A stretch of DNA of 7,532 nt from Bacteroidota bacterium (GCA_021796135.1 JAJYOQ010000193.1:1-7532), one strand, 5' to 3'. Positions 1 to 7,348 are shown, counted from the first letter of the stretch. Notes: a model not told the origin generated them from the sequence alone. Program-made: numbers and translations.

Positions 1-642
1 GATCCTGCTGAAATTGTAGGCGGTGATTTCTTTGATTATTTAGAAATCGGTGAAGAAACAAGTATTCTTGGTGTTACAGTCGGAGATGCTGCCAGTAAAG
101 GAGTAAGTGCCGCCGCTGAAGCTATGTACATTTCCGGAGCCCTAAGGATGGCATGCAATTTTGAAATAAAGATGGCTGTTCTCATGAAAAGGATGAACGC
201 TCTTGTTAATAAAATTTTTGAAGACGATAAATTTGCTTCCCTTTTTTACGGAGAGTTGTCACAGGACCAAAGCGGTTTATTTCTTTATGCAAATGCCGGA
301 CATAACCCGCCGATGTTTATAAAAAATAGTACGGGAGAAATAAAATATCTGCTCCCTACCGGACCTGTTTTAGGACCTACTCCTAATGCTAAGTATAGTA
401 TTGAAAATATTAATTTTGAAATTAATGATGTATTATTAATTTTTTCGGATGGAGTTGTAGATTCGACAAATGATAAATTTGAAAATTTTGGCGAAGATAA
501 TATCAGTAGGATTTTAATCAATAATCGTCACTTAAGTCCAAAGGATATAGTTTTTAGAATTTTGGACGAATTAATAACTTTTACTAAAAACGGCAGCTAT
601 TCAGACGATAAAACTCTTGTAGTAATAAAAAAAGTCAGCTGA
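1..642 (+). CDS. SpoIIE/RsbU-type PP2C-family serine phosphatase, 3' part (5'-truncated)
   Basis: The reading frame is open from base 1 and gives 213 residues with no start in the window, so the N-terminus (probably a sensor or linker region) is missing. The PP2C-like SpoIIE phosphatase domain is nearly complete. VGGDFFDY at residues 6-13 and VGDAASKG at 27-34 carry the metal-binding aspartates (D9, D29). NAGHNPP lies at 98-104, FSDGVVDS at 148-155 and SDDKTLVVIKK near the end, where the DD pair is another metal site. Proteins of this family remove phosphate from serine or threonine, often on anti-sigma-factor antagonists in partner-switching circuits. The target here is unknown. The usual GDVSGKG motif reads GDAASKG, a mild variation that keeps the aspartate. 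An internal ATG at 124 is not the true start, because the conserved motifs lie upstream of it. The stop is followed by 36 bases before the next gene. Confidence 0.9.
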   Translation, partial: DPAEIVGGDFFDYLEIGEETSILGVTVGDAASKGVSAAAEAMYISGALRMACNFEIKMAVLMKRMNALVNKIFEDDKFASLFYGELSQDQSGLFLYANAGHNPPMFIKNSTGEIKYLLPTGPVLGPTPNAKYSIENINFEINDVLLIFSDGVVDSTNDKFENFGEDNISRILINNRHLSPKDIVFRILDELITFTKNGSYSDDKTLVVIKKVS

Positions 643-678
643 CAGTTTTATACTATCTAAATTATTGAAGGTGGAAAA

Positions 679-2043
679 ATGATCAAATCTATAAACCCTG
701 CTACGGGTTCCGAGATAAAATCTTATCAAGAAATGTCAATAACTGAAATAGATGAAATAATTGCTAAAAGTAATCAGGCATTTTTAAAGTGGAGAAAAAC
801 TGAGTTTGCTCAACGAGCCGAGATGATGAAAAATGCCGCAAAAGTATTAAGAGAGAAAAAAGAAGAGCTTTCTTCGCTTATGACAGAAGAAATGGGAAAA
901 CCGATTCTTCAGTCAAAATCTGAAATCGAAAAATGCGCCTGGGTTTGTGATTATTATGCCGACAATTCAGAGAATTTCTTAAAAGATGAGATAATTAAAA
1001 CTGATGCAAATAAAAGTTTTGTTTCATTTCAGCCGCTGGGAGTGGTGCTTGCAGTTATGCCATGGAATTTCCCATTTTGGCAGGTTTTCAGGTTTGCAGC
1101 ACCGAATTTAATGGCTGGTAATAGCGGCGTTCTAAAACACTCTTCTAACGTTAGCGGATGTGCCATTGCTATCGAAAATGTTTTTAAAGAAGCGGGATTT
1201 ATTGATAACATTTTCAGAACACTAATTGTGTCGTCAAGTAATATCAAAAAAGTTATTGAAAATAAAAATATTAAGGCTGTTACATTGACAGGCAGTGTAG
1301 CTGCGGGAAAGTCAATAGCATCAATTGCTGGTTCCGTTCTTAAGAAAACTGTTCTTGAATTGGGCGGCAGTGATCCATATATTATTCTTGATGATGCTGA
1401 TCTTGCATCAGCAGCAGATACTTGTGTTACCTCAAGACTCATTAACGGCGGTCAAAGTTGTATTGCGGCAAAAAGATTTATCATCGTTGAAAAAGTATAT
1501 AATGAATTTGAAAATTTATTTATCAAGTCCATGAAAAATAAAAAAATGGGTGACCCGTTTGATGAGACAAATGATATTGGTCCGCAAGCAAGAATTGACC
1601 TACGTAATGAACTGCATGATCAGGTATTGAAAAGTATTTCACTTGGCGCAAAACTTCTTCTTGGAGGTGTTATTTCCGATAGAACAAATGCTTATTATCC
1701 CCCGACCATTCTGACAAATGTAAAACCCGGAATGCCGGCTTATGAAGAAGAATTGTTTGGTCCGGTTGCCTCTTTGATAAAGGTTAAAGATGAAAAAGAA
1801 GCTATTAAAGTTGCTAATGATTCAATTTTTGGTTTAGGAGCCGCTATTTTTACTTCAGATAAAGCAAAAGGCGAAATGATAGCTAAGGAGCAATTAGATG
1901 CCGGCTGCTGTTTCGTTAATGAATTTGTAAAATCTGATCCCAGACTTCCCTTCGGCGGAATTAAAGAGTCCGGATATGGACGCGAACTTTCATCATTTGG
2001 GATAAAGGAATTTGTAAATATAAAGACTGTTTATTCAAAATAA
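679..2043 (+). CDS. NAD(P)-dependent aldehyde dehydrogenase, succinate-semialdehyde dehydrogenase type
   Basis: This 454-residue protein is a full-length aldehyde dehydrogenase. It would oxidise an aldehyde, most likely succinate semialdehyde, to the acid with NAD(P)+ in the cytoplasm. Visible residues are PWNFPFWQ at 128-135 (oxyanion N130), VLKHSSNV with cofactor-binding K153, TLTGSVAAG at 202-210 in the cofactor fold, ELGG with general-base E227, GGQSC with nucleophile C261, and EELFGPV with E358. The C-terminal block VKSDPRLPFGGIKESGYGRE, followed by EFVNIKTVY, is typical of the short Sad/YneI/GabD-like succinate-semialdehyde dehydrogenases of about 455-460 residues. This supports the substrate call but does not prove it. 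The ATG is preceded by a good ribosome site (GAAGGTGG at 667-674). No GABA aminotransferase or other GABA-shunt gene is nearby. Residues 410-411 are a Cys pair away from the active site. Another medium-chain aldehyde substrate is possible. Confidence 0.88.
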   Translation: MIKSINPATGSEIKSYQEMSITEIDEIIAKSNQAFLKWRKTEFAQRAEMMKNAAKVLREKKEELSSLMTEEMGKPILQSKSEIEKCAWVCDYYADNSENFLKDEIIKTDANKSFVSFQPLGVVLAVMPWNFPFWQVFRFAAPNLMAGNSGVLKHSSNVSGCAIAIENVFKEAGFIDNIFRTLIVSSSNIKKVIENKNIKAVTLTGSVAAGKSIASIAGSVLKKTVLELGGSDPYIILDDADLASAADTCVTSRLINGGQSCIAAKRFIIVEKVYNEFENLFIKSMKNKKMGDPFDETNDIGPQARIDLRNELHDQVLKSISLGAKLLLGGVISDRTNAYYPPTILTNVKPGMPAYEEELFGPVASLIKVKDEKEAIKVANDSIFGLGAAIFTSDKAKGEMIAKEQLDAGCCFVNEFVKSDPRLPFGGIKESGYGRELSSFGIKEFVNIKTVYSK

Positions 2044-2061
2044 TATTAATAATGAAAATAT

Positions 2062-2790
2062 TTGAAAAACTTTAGACTTCTAATTCAATATGATGGTACT
2101 AATTATGCCGGTTGGCAATCGCAAATCAATGCCCGGACAATACAAGATGAAATTTCTAAAACTATTAGTATCGTTTTGAATGAAGATGTAAATTTAATTG
2201 GAGCAGGCAGAACCGATTCCGGAGTTCATGCACTTGGTCAGGTGGCTAACTTTAGAACAGATAAAACTCTTGACCTTTACCGGTTTAAATATCAGTTAAA
2301 TTCTATTTTAGAGAAAGATATATCAATATTAAAAATCGAAGAAAAGCAGGAAGCTTTTCATTCACGTTTTGATGCAAAAAAAAGAAGTTATATTTACTTA
2401 ATATCAAAATACAAATCGCCTTTTTATTCAAAATATTCATATTTTTGTAACCAAAAAATTAACTGTGATAGATTAAATATTCTTAGCCAGGCTTTTATTG
2501 GTCAAAGAGATTACAGCTCCTTTTCAAGGAAAAACAGCGACACTGAGAATAAAGTCTGCTGCATTTATGATGCAGTATGGAAAGAAAGAAAAGATCTCAT
2601 AATTTTTAAAATAGAAGCAGATAGATTCCTTCACGGAATGGTTAGAACTATTACAGGCACTTTATTAAAAGCATTGAAATATAATTATGATAAAAATTAT
2701 ATTGAAGAAATTATTCTGAGCAAAGATCGTGAATCTGCGGGTGAGGCAGTACCTGCAAAAGGTCTATTTCTATTCAAAGTTAAATATTAA
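2062..2790 (+). CDS. truA: tRNA pseudouridine(38-40) synthase TruA, TTG start
   Basis: TruA converts uridines 38-40 in the anticodon arm of many tRNAs to pseudouridine. The 242-residue length is normal. The N-terminal strand LLIQYDGTNYAGWQ is followed by GAGRTDSGVHALGQV (48-61), whose D52 is the catalytic aspartate. FHSRFDAKKRSYIY (99-112) supplies the conserved tyrosine Y110. The second half has FLHGMVRTITGTLL (189-202), and the C-terminus has the PAKGLFLFKV block. The start is TTG. The stop TGA at 2053-2055 lies in frame just upstream, and the protein needs the residues directly after the TTG, so no ATG can serve. An ATG at 2052 is in another frame and ends after seven codons. No Shine-Dalgarno sequence is visible. 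The gene follows the dehydrogenase by 18 bases and precedes the SDR gene by one base, suggesting cotranscription with both. Confidence 0.95.
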   Translation: MKNFRLLIQYDGTNYAGWQSQINARTIQDEISKTISIVLNEDVNLIGAGRTDSGVHALGQVANFRTDKTLDLYRFKYQLNSILEKDISILKIEEKQEAFHSRFDAKKRSYIYLISKYKSPFYSKYSYFCNQKINCDRLNILSQAFIGQRDYSSFSRKNSDTENKVCCIYDAVWKERKDLIIFKIEADRFLHGMVRTITGTLLKALKYNYDKNYIEEIILSKDRESAGEAVPAKGLFLFKVKY

Positions 2791-2791
2791 T

Positions 2792-3547
2792 ATGATAAAT
2801 TTTAATTCAAAAAATGTTTTAATTACCGGGGGTTCCCGCGGAATTGGCGCAGCATGCGTTAAAATGTTTGCAGATGCCGGCGCAAATGTAGCTTTTACAT
2901 TCAGTAAAAATAAAGCTGCCGCAAATAGTTTAAAGAAGTCTTTATCCCAAAAAGTAAAAAGTCAATCTTATCAGATTGATCTTAATTCTTCACAGGATAT
3001 AATTAATACAGTAAATAAAATTATATATGATTTTGGAAGGATAGATATTCTTGTAAATAATGCAGGAATTTGGAAACGCGGTAAGGTTGATGAAATGAGT
3101 CTTGAAGAATGGGAGAATACTATTAGAATAAATCTGACAGGGACATTTTTATTTACAAAAGCTCTTATACCTTCAATGAAAAAAAATAATTTTGGAAGAA
3201 TTATAAATATTAGTTCTACGGCAGGTCAAAGAGGCGAACCATTTTATTCTCATTATGCTTCCTCAAAAGGAGGAATGATATCTTTTACAAAGTCGTTGGC
3301 TGCGGAACTTGGCGAATTTAATATAACAACAAATTGTGTAGCTCCGGGATGGGTAATAACCGATATGTCTGCAGATGTTTTTTCTGATATTGCATATAAA
3401 GAAAAAGTAAGAAACGAAATTCCGGTAAAACGAATTGCTTCTGCAGAGGATATAGCAGGTCCTGTTCTTTTTTTAGCATCTGACTTAGCCCGCCATATCA
3501 ACGGCGAAATTCTAAATGTAAACGGCGGTTCTTTATTGTGCGGTTAA
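2792..3547 (+). CDS. SDR-family NAD(P)-dependent oxidoreductase, FabG-like
   Basis: This is a classical short-chain dehydrogenase of 251 residues, a usual length. It shows the cofactor motif TGGSRGIG (12-19), NNAG (89-92), INLTG with N114, the catalytic triad S142, Y155 and K159 (in SSTAG and YASSKGG), and the C-terminal NVNGGSL block. The family reduces ketones or oxidises alcohols. The sequence resembles 3-oxoacyl-ACP reductases (FabG), but no other fatty-acid synthesis gene is adjacent, so the substrate cannot be named. The frame can be read upstream to 2729, but the chosen ATG at 2792 begins MINFNSKNVLITGG, the normal SDR N-terminus. It lies one base after the truA stop and has no ribosome site of its own, which suggests translational coupling to truA. 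Confidence 0.9.
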   Translation: MINFNSKNVLITGGSRGIGAACVKMFADAGANVAFTFSKNKAAANSLKKSLSQKVKSQSYQIDLNSSQDIINTVNKIIYDFGRIDILVNNAGIWKRGKVDEMSLEEWENTIRINLTGTFLFTKALIPSMKKNNFGRIINISSTAGQRGEPFYSHYASSKGGMISFTKSLAAELGEFNITTNCVAPGWVITDMSADVFSDIAYKEKVRNEIPVKRIASAEDIAGPVLFLASDLARHINGEILNVNGGSLLCG

Positions 3548-3571
3548 TTATTATTTATAAAGGATTTAATT

Positions 3572-4045
3572 ATGGATTTCTTAGCACAGCTTCATCCAAA
3601 GATTGTTCATTTCCCGATTGCCCTTCTGTCTCTATATGTGTTCCTTGAAGTAATTGGAGTATTATTCAAAAAAGATTTTTTTTCAAAAACTGCTCATCTG
3701 GTTTTATTTTTTGGAGTAATAGCAGCATTAATTGCTGTTCTTACGGGTAACCAAGCTGAAGATGTCGCACATGCCTGGTCAAAATTAGGAGCTAATATAA
3801 ATTTGGATGCAATAGAAACCCATAGCACTTATGCTAACATTACTCTTTGGTTTTTTACGGGATTATTAATAATCAGGACTTTCCTTACAATTAAGAAAAA
3901 ATTCACGGGAGCTATAAAATATTTTATCGCAGTTTTAGCAATTATAGGATTTTTCTTTATATATCAAACCGGACACTATGGAGGTAAACTAGTTTACGAA
4001 TATGGGATTGGAACACAGCTTAAAAAGATGGAAATTAAAAAATAA
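3572..4045 (+). CDS. DUF2231-family four-helix inner-membrane protein
   Basis: This small integral membrane protein (157 residues) begins LAQLHPKIVHFPIALL, the hallmark HPxxVHFP of the DUF2231 family. It has about four membrane segments, at roughly 13-32, 41-58, 88-106 and 116-131. Conserved-looking histidines are H8, H13, H84 (in THSTYAN) and H135. The C-terminal TGHYGGKLVYEYGIG (133-147) is another family trait. The biochemical role of the family is not established. The histidines near membrane faces could bind a metal or haem, but that is inference. A ribosome site AAAGGA (3559-3564) lies seven bases before the ATG. The next gene, also a membrane protein, starts five bases after the stop, so the two may form a functional pair. 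Confidence 0.82.
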   Translation: MDFLAQLHPKIVHFPIALLSLYVFLEVIGVLFKKDFFSKTAHLVLFFGVIAALIAVLTGNQAEDVAHAWSKLGANINLDAIETHSTYANITLWFFTGLLIIRTFLTIKKKFTGAIKYFIAVLAIIGFFFIYQTGHYGGKLVYEYGIGTQLKKMEIKK

Positions 4046-4050
4046 TTATT

Positions 4051-4848
4051 GTGGCAAAAAATAATATTTTCAGATTACTGTTGGCGGTTATTTTAACTAA
4101 TGCCGTTGGACTGATATTAAGAATTTTCAACTTAGATGATTATTTAATTTTACTCGGATTTCGTTTCCAATTAAGCCTTATATTACCTATTCTAGTCTTT
4201 ATTAGGGAATCACATTTAGGCATTATCAAAGATTCTCTGATTCACCCGAAATTTAATAAAGCATTCTTGCAAGTATTATGGATTATACTGCCGATAATTC
4301 TTGTTTTAGGCATTTTGTATTTGACACATAATATTGACTTGAGCGATCCCGATTATTTTTACGAATTTGGACTTTCATCAATAGTAGATTATCCTGTTTA
4401 TTTAATCTGGAATTTAATTCAACTCTTAATGTTTTCTGTTTTTTTAATACTTATCCGCAATGAGCTGAAATATGGATTTTGGGAGATAGCATTAATAGTA
4501 TTCTTTCTTTTTCTTTTTGAATTTGTACCAATAGGTAAGGATAAAATTAATTTATTAAACATAATTACGGCTGTGTTAGTATCTATCTCGGCAAGTTTGC
4601 TTATTAACTTTTTCCAAAATGTATATTGGTTTTCAATAATATTTTTTACCCTTTTTTGGGAAAGCATCCTTGCCTTCGGAAGCAGCTCAAGAATGTTTAT
4701 TAATATATTATTTGCGGCTCAATATCAATCATGGGATGGATTCTTCGAGGTGAGCCCAAAGATAAGCCCATATCTCATCCCTATTACTATTTTTTTAGCA
4801 GCCCTTTTAATTTCTTTGTCATACTTTACGATAAAGAAGAAAATATAA
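4051..4848 (+). CDS. Unrecognised polytopic membrane protein, GTG start
   Basis: The 265-residue product is very hydrophobic, with about eight predicted membrane helices (roughly 8-24, 32-51, 71-91, 115-135, 142-160, 168-186, 191-209 and 240-258). I do not recognise the family. The helix count and a segment like VYWFSIIFFTLFWESILAFG (191-210) recall the CPBP (CAAX-protease-like) membrane fold. However, the EExxxR motif and the later catalytic histidines of CPBP proteases are not visible, so a peptidase function is not supported. The start is GTG at 4051, five bases after the DUF2231 stop. The only later methionines (127, 215) are deep inside the protein. No Shine-Dalgarno sequence is seen, and coupling to the upstream gene is likely. 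The C-terminus ends in a positively charged tail (IKKKI), expected to face the cytoplasm. Confidence 0.75.
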   Translation: MAKNNIFRLLLAVILTNAVGLILRIFNLDDYLILLGFRFQLSLILPILVFIRESHLGIIKDSLIHPKFNKAFLQVLWIILPIILVLGILYLTHNIDLSDPDYFYEFGLSSIVDYPVYLIWNLIQLLMFSVFLILIRNELKYGFWEIALIVFFLFLFEFVPIGKDKINLLNIITAVLVSISASLLINFFQNVYWFSIIFFTLFWESILAFGSSSRMFINILFAAQYQSWDGFFEVSPKISPYLIPITIFLAALLISLSYFTIKKKI

Positions 4849-4851
4849 TTA

Positions 4852-4875
4852 GTGATTTATTTTTTTTGTAATTTG
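4852..4875 (+). promoter_or_regulatory. Possible promoter before the secreted beta-barrel protein gene
   Basis: The 48-base gap between two genes holds GTGATTTA, a T run and then TAATTTG (4869-4875), about 22 bases before the ATG at 4897. This resembles the Bacteroidota -7 element TAnnTTTG but is one T short, and no clear upstream TTTG is present at the right distance. It is the only gap between the genes at 642 and 5494 long enough for a promoter. The T run could also help end transcription from upstream. Confidence 0.3.
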
Positions 4876-4896
4876 CGTAAAAGATTTTATCGTTAA

Positions 4897-5484
4897 ATGA
4901 AAAAGTTTTTCTTAATACTTTTATTTATACCTACAATATTATTTGCTCAAAGAGAACCTGTTGACAAAGCCAGAGGGTTTTTCCTGGCATTTGGAGTCGG
5001 ACCTCGGCTGCCGATAAATTCTTTTGCAAATTCAACTGATTTAGGATATGGGTTTAATGTTGAATTATCATATACAGATAACCAGTATTTACCTGTATTT
5101 CTATATACTAAAATCGGATTCGAACAATATCCGGGAGCGCAGTCATTCTATGAATCAACAGATTATTCAAATTATTCTACTAATGTGCTTCCTGTAAGTG
5201 TAGGTGCCAGATATTATTTCCCCCCTTTGATTAACAGTATTGTGTTATTAATGCCTATTATTGAAGCATCTGCTAATTATAATTATTACCAAATTCTTCA
5301 CCAGTTTAAGCTCTCTTCCGGTAAAAGCAACTATCTTGAGAATATTTCTAAGTTTGGGTTTAGTGCAGGCACGGGTATTTCAATGTTTATGCTCGAAGTC
5401 GTTGCATCATATAATTATTTTCTTTCTAATCAGTATTTAGCGGTAGATTTGAAAGTCCGATTACCATTATATATAAATCTTTAA
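4897..5484 (+). CDS. Secreted protein, probable small outer-membrane beta-barrel
   Basis: The 195-residue product starts MKKFFLILLFIPTILFAQRE, a clear signal peptide with likely cleavage between A17 and Q18. Glutamine right after the cut is common in Bacteroidota-type exported proteins. The mature part (about 178 residues) has alternating hydrophobic and polar stretches rich in Tyr, Phe and Gly (for example FLAFGVGPRLP, GYGFNVELSYT, VSVGARYYFPP, FGFSAGTGIS). These look like beta-strands of an eight-stranded outer-membrane barrel, and the protein ends in a final strand-like VRLPLYINL. No enzyme motif is seen and no partner is indicated. The gene begins after a 48-base gap and is followed nine bases later by the hydratase gene, so it may lead a new transcription unit. 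A soluble periplasmic beta protein is an alternative. Confidence 0.7.
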   Translation: MKKFFLILLFIPTILFAQREPVDKARGFFLAFGVGPRLPINSFANSTDLGYGFNVELSYTDNQYLPVFLYTKIGFEQYPGAQSFYESTDYSNYSTNVLPVSVGARYYFPPLINSIVLLMPIIEASANYNYYQILHQFKLSSGKSNYLENISKFGFSAGTGISMFMLEVVASYNYFLSNQYLAVDLKVRLPLYINL

Positions 5485-5493
5485 GGATATTTT

Positions 5494-6273
5494 ATGTTCA
5501 AAAATTTATTATTTGAAATTAAAAATAATATTGCAATAGTTAGGATAAATAGACCTGATAAAATGAACGCATTAAATTCAGAAACAATAGATGAGATCAA
5601 AATTCTATTTAATAATCTGGATAAAGATGAAAATATCGGGTGTATAATTATTACCGGAAGCGGAGAGAAATCATTTATTGCCGGAGCAGATATTACCGAG
5701 ATTAATCAGCTTGATGTAATAAGCGCAAAATCATTTTCTGAGAAGGGGCAAATTGTGTTTCAAATTATTGAAAACCTTTCCAAGCCGGTTATTGCAGCTG
5801 TCAATGGATATGCACTTGGCGGCGGATGTGAACTTGCATTGGCATGTCATTTCAGATATGCTTCAGAAAATGCGAAGTTCGGACAACCGGAAATAAATCT
5901 TGGTATTTTGCCCGGTTATGGCGGCACTCAAAGATTGGCAAGATTAATCAATACAGGCTATGCAAATGAAATGATTTTAACCGGAAATATCATAGATGCA
6001 AACGAAGCTTTAAGGATCGGATTAGTAAACAAAGTATTTCCGCAAAATGAACTTTTAACTCATGTCGAAGCCATCGCATCACAGATTGCATCAAAAAGCG
6101 CTCCGTCCGTCAATTATATTCTAAAAGCAATTAAAAGTACAAATGAAATTCCTCTCAAAGATGGATTAGATTATGAGGCAAGTCTTTTCTCTCTTAGCAT
6201 TGGAACTGAAGATGCAAAAGAAGGGACTTCTGCATTTCTTGAAAAAAGAAAACCGGTCTTTAAAAATAAATAA
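5494..6273 (+). CDS. Enoyl-CoA hydratase/isomerase family protein (crotonase)
   Basis: This full-length crotonase-fold enzyme of 259 residues would add water to trans-2-enoyl-CoA to give 3-hydroxyacyl-CoA, as in fatty-acid or amino-acid degradation or butyryl-CoA routes. The oxyanion-hole segments are FIAGADI (61-67) and YALGGGCELAL (106-116). Both hydratase glutamates are present, E113 in GGCEL and E133 in FGQPEINLGILPG, which favours a true hydratase over an isomerase or hydrolase. GYGGTQRL follows at 141-148, and the C-terminus ends EKRKPVFKNK, the normal family ending. A ribosome site AAGGA (5483-5487) overlaps the previous stop, six bases before the ATG. No acyl-CoA dehydrogenase, thiolase or 3-hydroxyacyl-CoA dehydrogenase is adjacent, so the exact pathway is open. 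Gene names such as crt, paaF or fadB-like cannot be separated by sequence reading alone. Confidence 0.92.
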   Translation: MFKNLLFEIKNNIAIVRINRPDKMNALNSETIDEIKILFNNLDKDENIGCIIITGSGEKSFIAGADITEINQLDVISAKSFSEKGQIVFQIIENLSKPVIAAVNGYALGGGCELALACHFRYASENAKFGQPEINLGILPGYGGTQRLARLINTGYANEMILTGNIIDANEALRIGLVNKVFPQNELLTHVEAIASQIASKSAPSVNYILKAIKSTNEIPLKDGLDYEASLFSLSIGTEDAKEGTSAFLEKRKPVFKNK

Positions 6274-6296
6274 CTAATTTTTGAAAAATTTTCTTA

Positions 6297-7289
6297 ATGA
6301 ACTTTACTTTCGATAAAAGAAAACTGATAAATTTTTTATTTTTATTAGCCATATTACTTTTAGGCGCTAACCTATTAATATCTAAGGTTAATAGGAAAAA
6401 ATTATATCAGCAAAAAGAAATTTCCGGAGTCGAGATAAACAGCATTTTCCTAAATTCTGTTTATGATTTCGGTATAAAAAGTGAGTGGATAAAAATTCAT
6501 AAAATGAATAATAATCCTTCAGACTCATTGATAAAACAATTTATTGTCAAAGTTCCCAGAGATCTTCCGATTTCACTAATTATCCAGCAGTTGTATAACG
6601 ATTTTTATCCCGATAATCTAAGAATGGTCTGCCATGAAGTTACAATCGGTGGTGAAAATATTTTATCAATCTTCTCAAACGATAAATTACTTCTCAGATC
6701 TATTTTTCAATATGATGCTAATATCAAGAGAAACGCCGGAAATATTGCATTGATAATTTCTAATCTTCAGGGATTAAATGAATCAAATATTTCAAAAATT
6801 ATCTTAAGCCCCGAAGTCTTTACTGCAGCACTTATCCCTTCAAAAAAAGATACAGAACTAGCCGATTCTCTGTATTCTAACAGGAAACAATATGCAGTTT
6901 TGCTTAATGATGATATAAATGAAATGGACTTCAAACTTCAGCCAAATTTTCCGCTTGATAGGCTTGGAAATGCTATAAGAGCAATTATAGGAGCTTACCC
7001 TAAATCTTTATTTTATATTTTCGACCAGAATTCCCGCCTTTATAAATCAAAAGCCTTTTCTTTTATTAAAGATCAATTGGACAAAAGAGGAATAAAGATG
7101 GTATTATCCGGCTCATTTTTGAGTCTGTCAAATTCAAAAAATGCTGATGAACTTACCACCCTTGCACACAAAACAGATGACGGAAGTCAAATATCTATTG
7201 AAATACCGTCTCAAATGTATCTTGAATTAAAATCAAATATTTATGGGCTTATAAAGGTGGGATACAAATTTGTTATTCCGGTTATTTAA
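6297..7289 (+). CDS. Membrane-anchored YibQ-like (divergent polysaccharide deacetylase) protein, probably non-catalytic
   Basis: The 330-residue protein has a short charged N-terminus, one membrane helix (about 10-28) and a large domain expected outside the inner membrane. Residues 45-145 contain VPRDLPISLIIQQL and look like an added region. Residues 148-330 follow the order of the YibQ/divergent polysaccharide deacetylase fold: NIALIISNLQG, FTAALIPSKKDTELAD, YAVLLND, AIRAIIGAYPKSLFYIFDQNS, FIKDQLDKRGIKMVL and DGSQISIEIPSQMYLEL, ending in a hydrophobic strand. As I recall the family, the first motif normally reads IIDDxG, a later one NHMGS and the last IGHP. Here these are IISNLQ, FDQNS and IEIP, so the metal and catalytic residues seem lost. 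The family call is by pattern and is moderate. The ATG follows the hydratase by 23 bases with no Shine-Dalgarno sequence. Codons 286-309 lie in an inverted repeat whose second arm ends the window. Confidence 0.55.
   Translation: MNFTFDKRKLINFLFLLAILLLGANLLISKVNRKKLYQQKEISGVEINSIFLNSVYDFGIKSEWIKIHKMNNNPSDSLIKQFIVKVPRDLPISLIIQQLYNDFYPDNLRMVCHEVTIGGENILSIFSNDKLLLRSIFQYDANIKRNAGNIALIISNLQGLNESNISKIILSPEVFTAALIPSKKDTELADSLYSNRKQYAVLLNDDINEMDFKLQPNFPLDRLGNAIRAIIGAYPKSLFYIFDQNSRLYKSKAFSFIKDQLDKRGIKMVLSGSFLSLSNSKNADELTTLAHKTDDGSQISIEIPSQMYLELKSNIYGLIKVGYKFVIPVI
7151..7223 (+). repeat. Left arm of a 73-bp perfect inverted repeat
   Basis: Every base from 7151 to 7223 equals the reverse complement of 7532 back to 7460. 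This arm lies inside the YibQ-like gene and covers codons for L286 to L309. Identity stops exactly after the third base of codon 309. The upstream limit cannot be set, because the other arm runs off the window. Confidence 0.97.
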
Positions 7290-7312
7290 TCATAATCGGC
7301 AATTATTTAAAG

Positions 7313-7348
7313 ACATTAAATATTCTTTTAGATTAAAGAATTTAATGT
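7313..7348 (+). terminator. AT-rich hairpin, terminator candidate after the last complete gene
   Basis: ACATTAAA (7313-7320) pairs with TTTAATGT (7341-7348), and TTCTTT (7323-7328) pairs with AAAGAA (7335-7340). There is a two-base bulge (7321-7322) and a six-base loop. The hairpin lies 23 bases after the stop codon at 7289. The T tract after it is weak (TATTTA), and the stem has little G+C, so efficiency is uncertain. It could work in both directions. Confidence 0.5.

Noticed and set aside
1029..1442. Long open frame on the minus strand inside the aldehyde dehydrogenase gene
   Set aside because: It lies opposite a strongly conserved gene, has no recognisable domain, and looks like a shadow of codon usage in the real gene.
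2729..2791. Upstream extension of the SDR reading frame, giving 21 extra residues
   Set aside because: It overlaps the end of truA by 62 bases, and the extra residues do not resemble an SDR N-terminus. The ATG at 2792 places the cofactor motif at its normal distance from the start.
679..6273. The dehydrogenase, SDR and enoyl-CoA hydratase as one degradation pathway cluster
   Set aside because: The genes are separated by truA and unrelated membrane-protein genes, and the usual partners (acyl-CoA dehydrogenase, thiolase, CoA ligase, aminotransferase) are absent, so a dedicated pathway is not supported.
6276..6290. Palindrome AATTTTT-G-AAAAATT between the hydratase and YibQ-like genes
   Set aside because: It is made only of A and T apart from the centre, so the RNA stem would be weak with a three-base loop. 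Such palindromes are frequent by chance in this AT-rich sequence.
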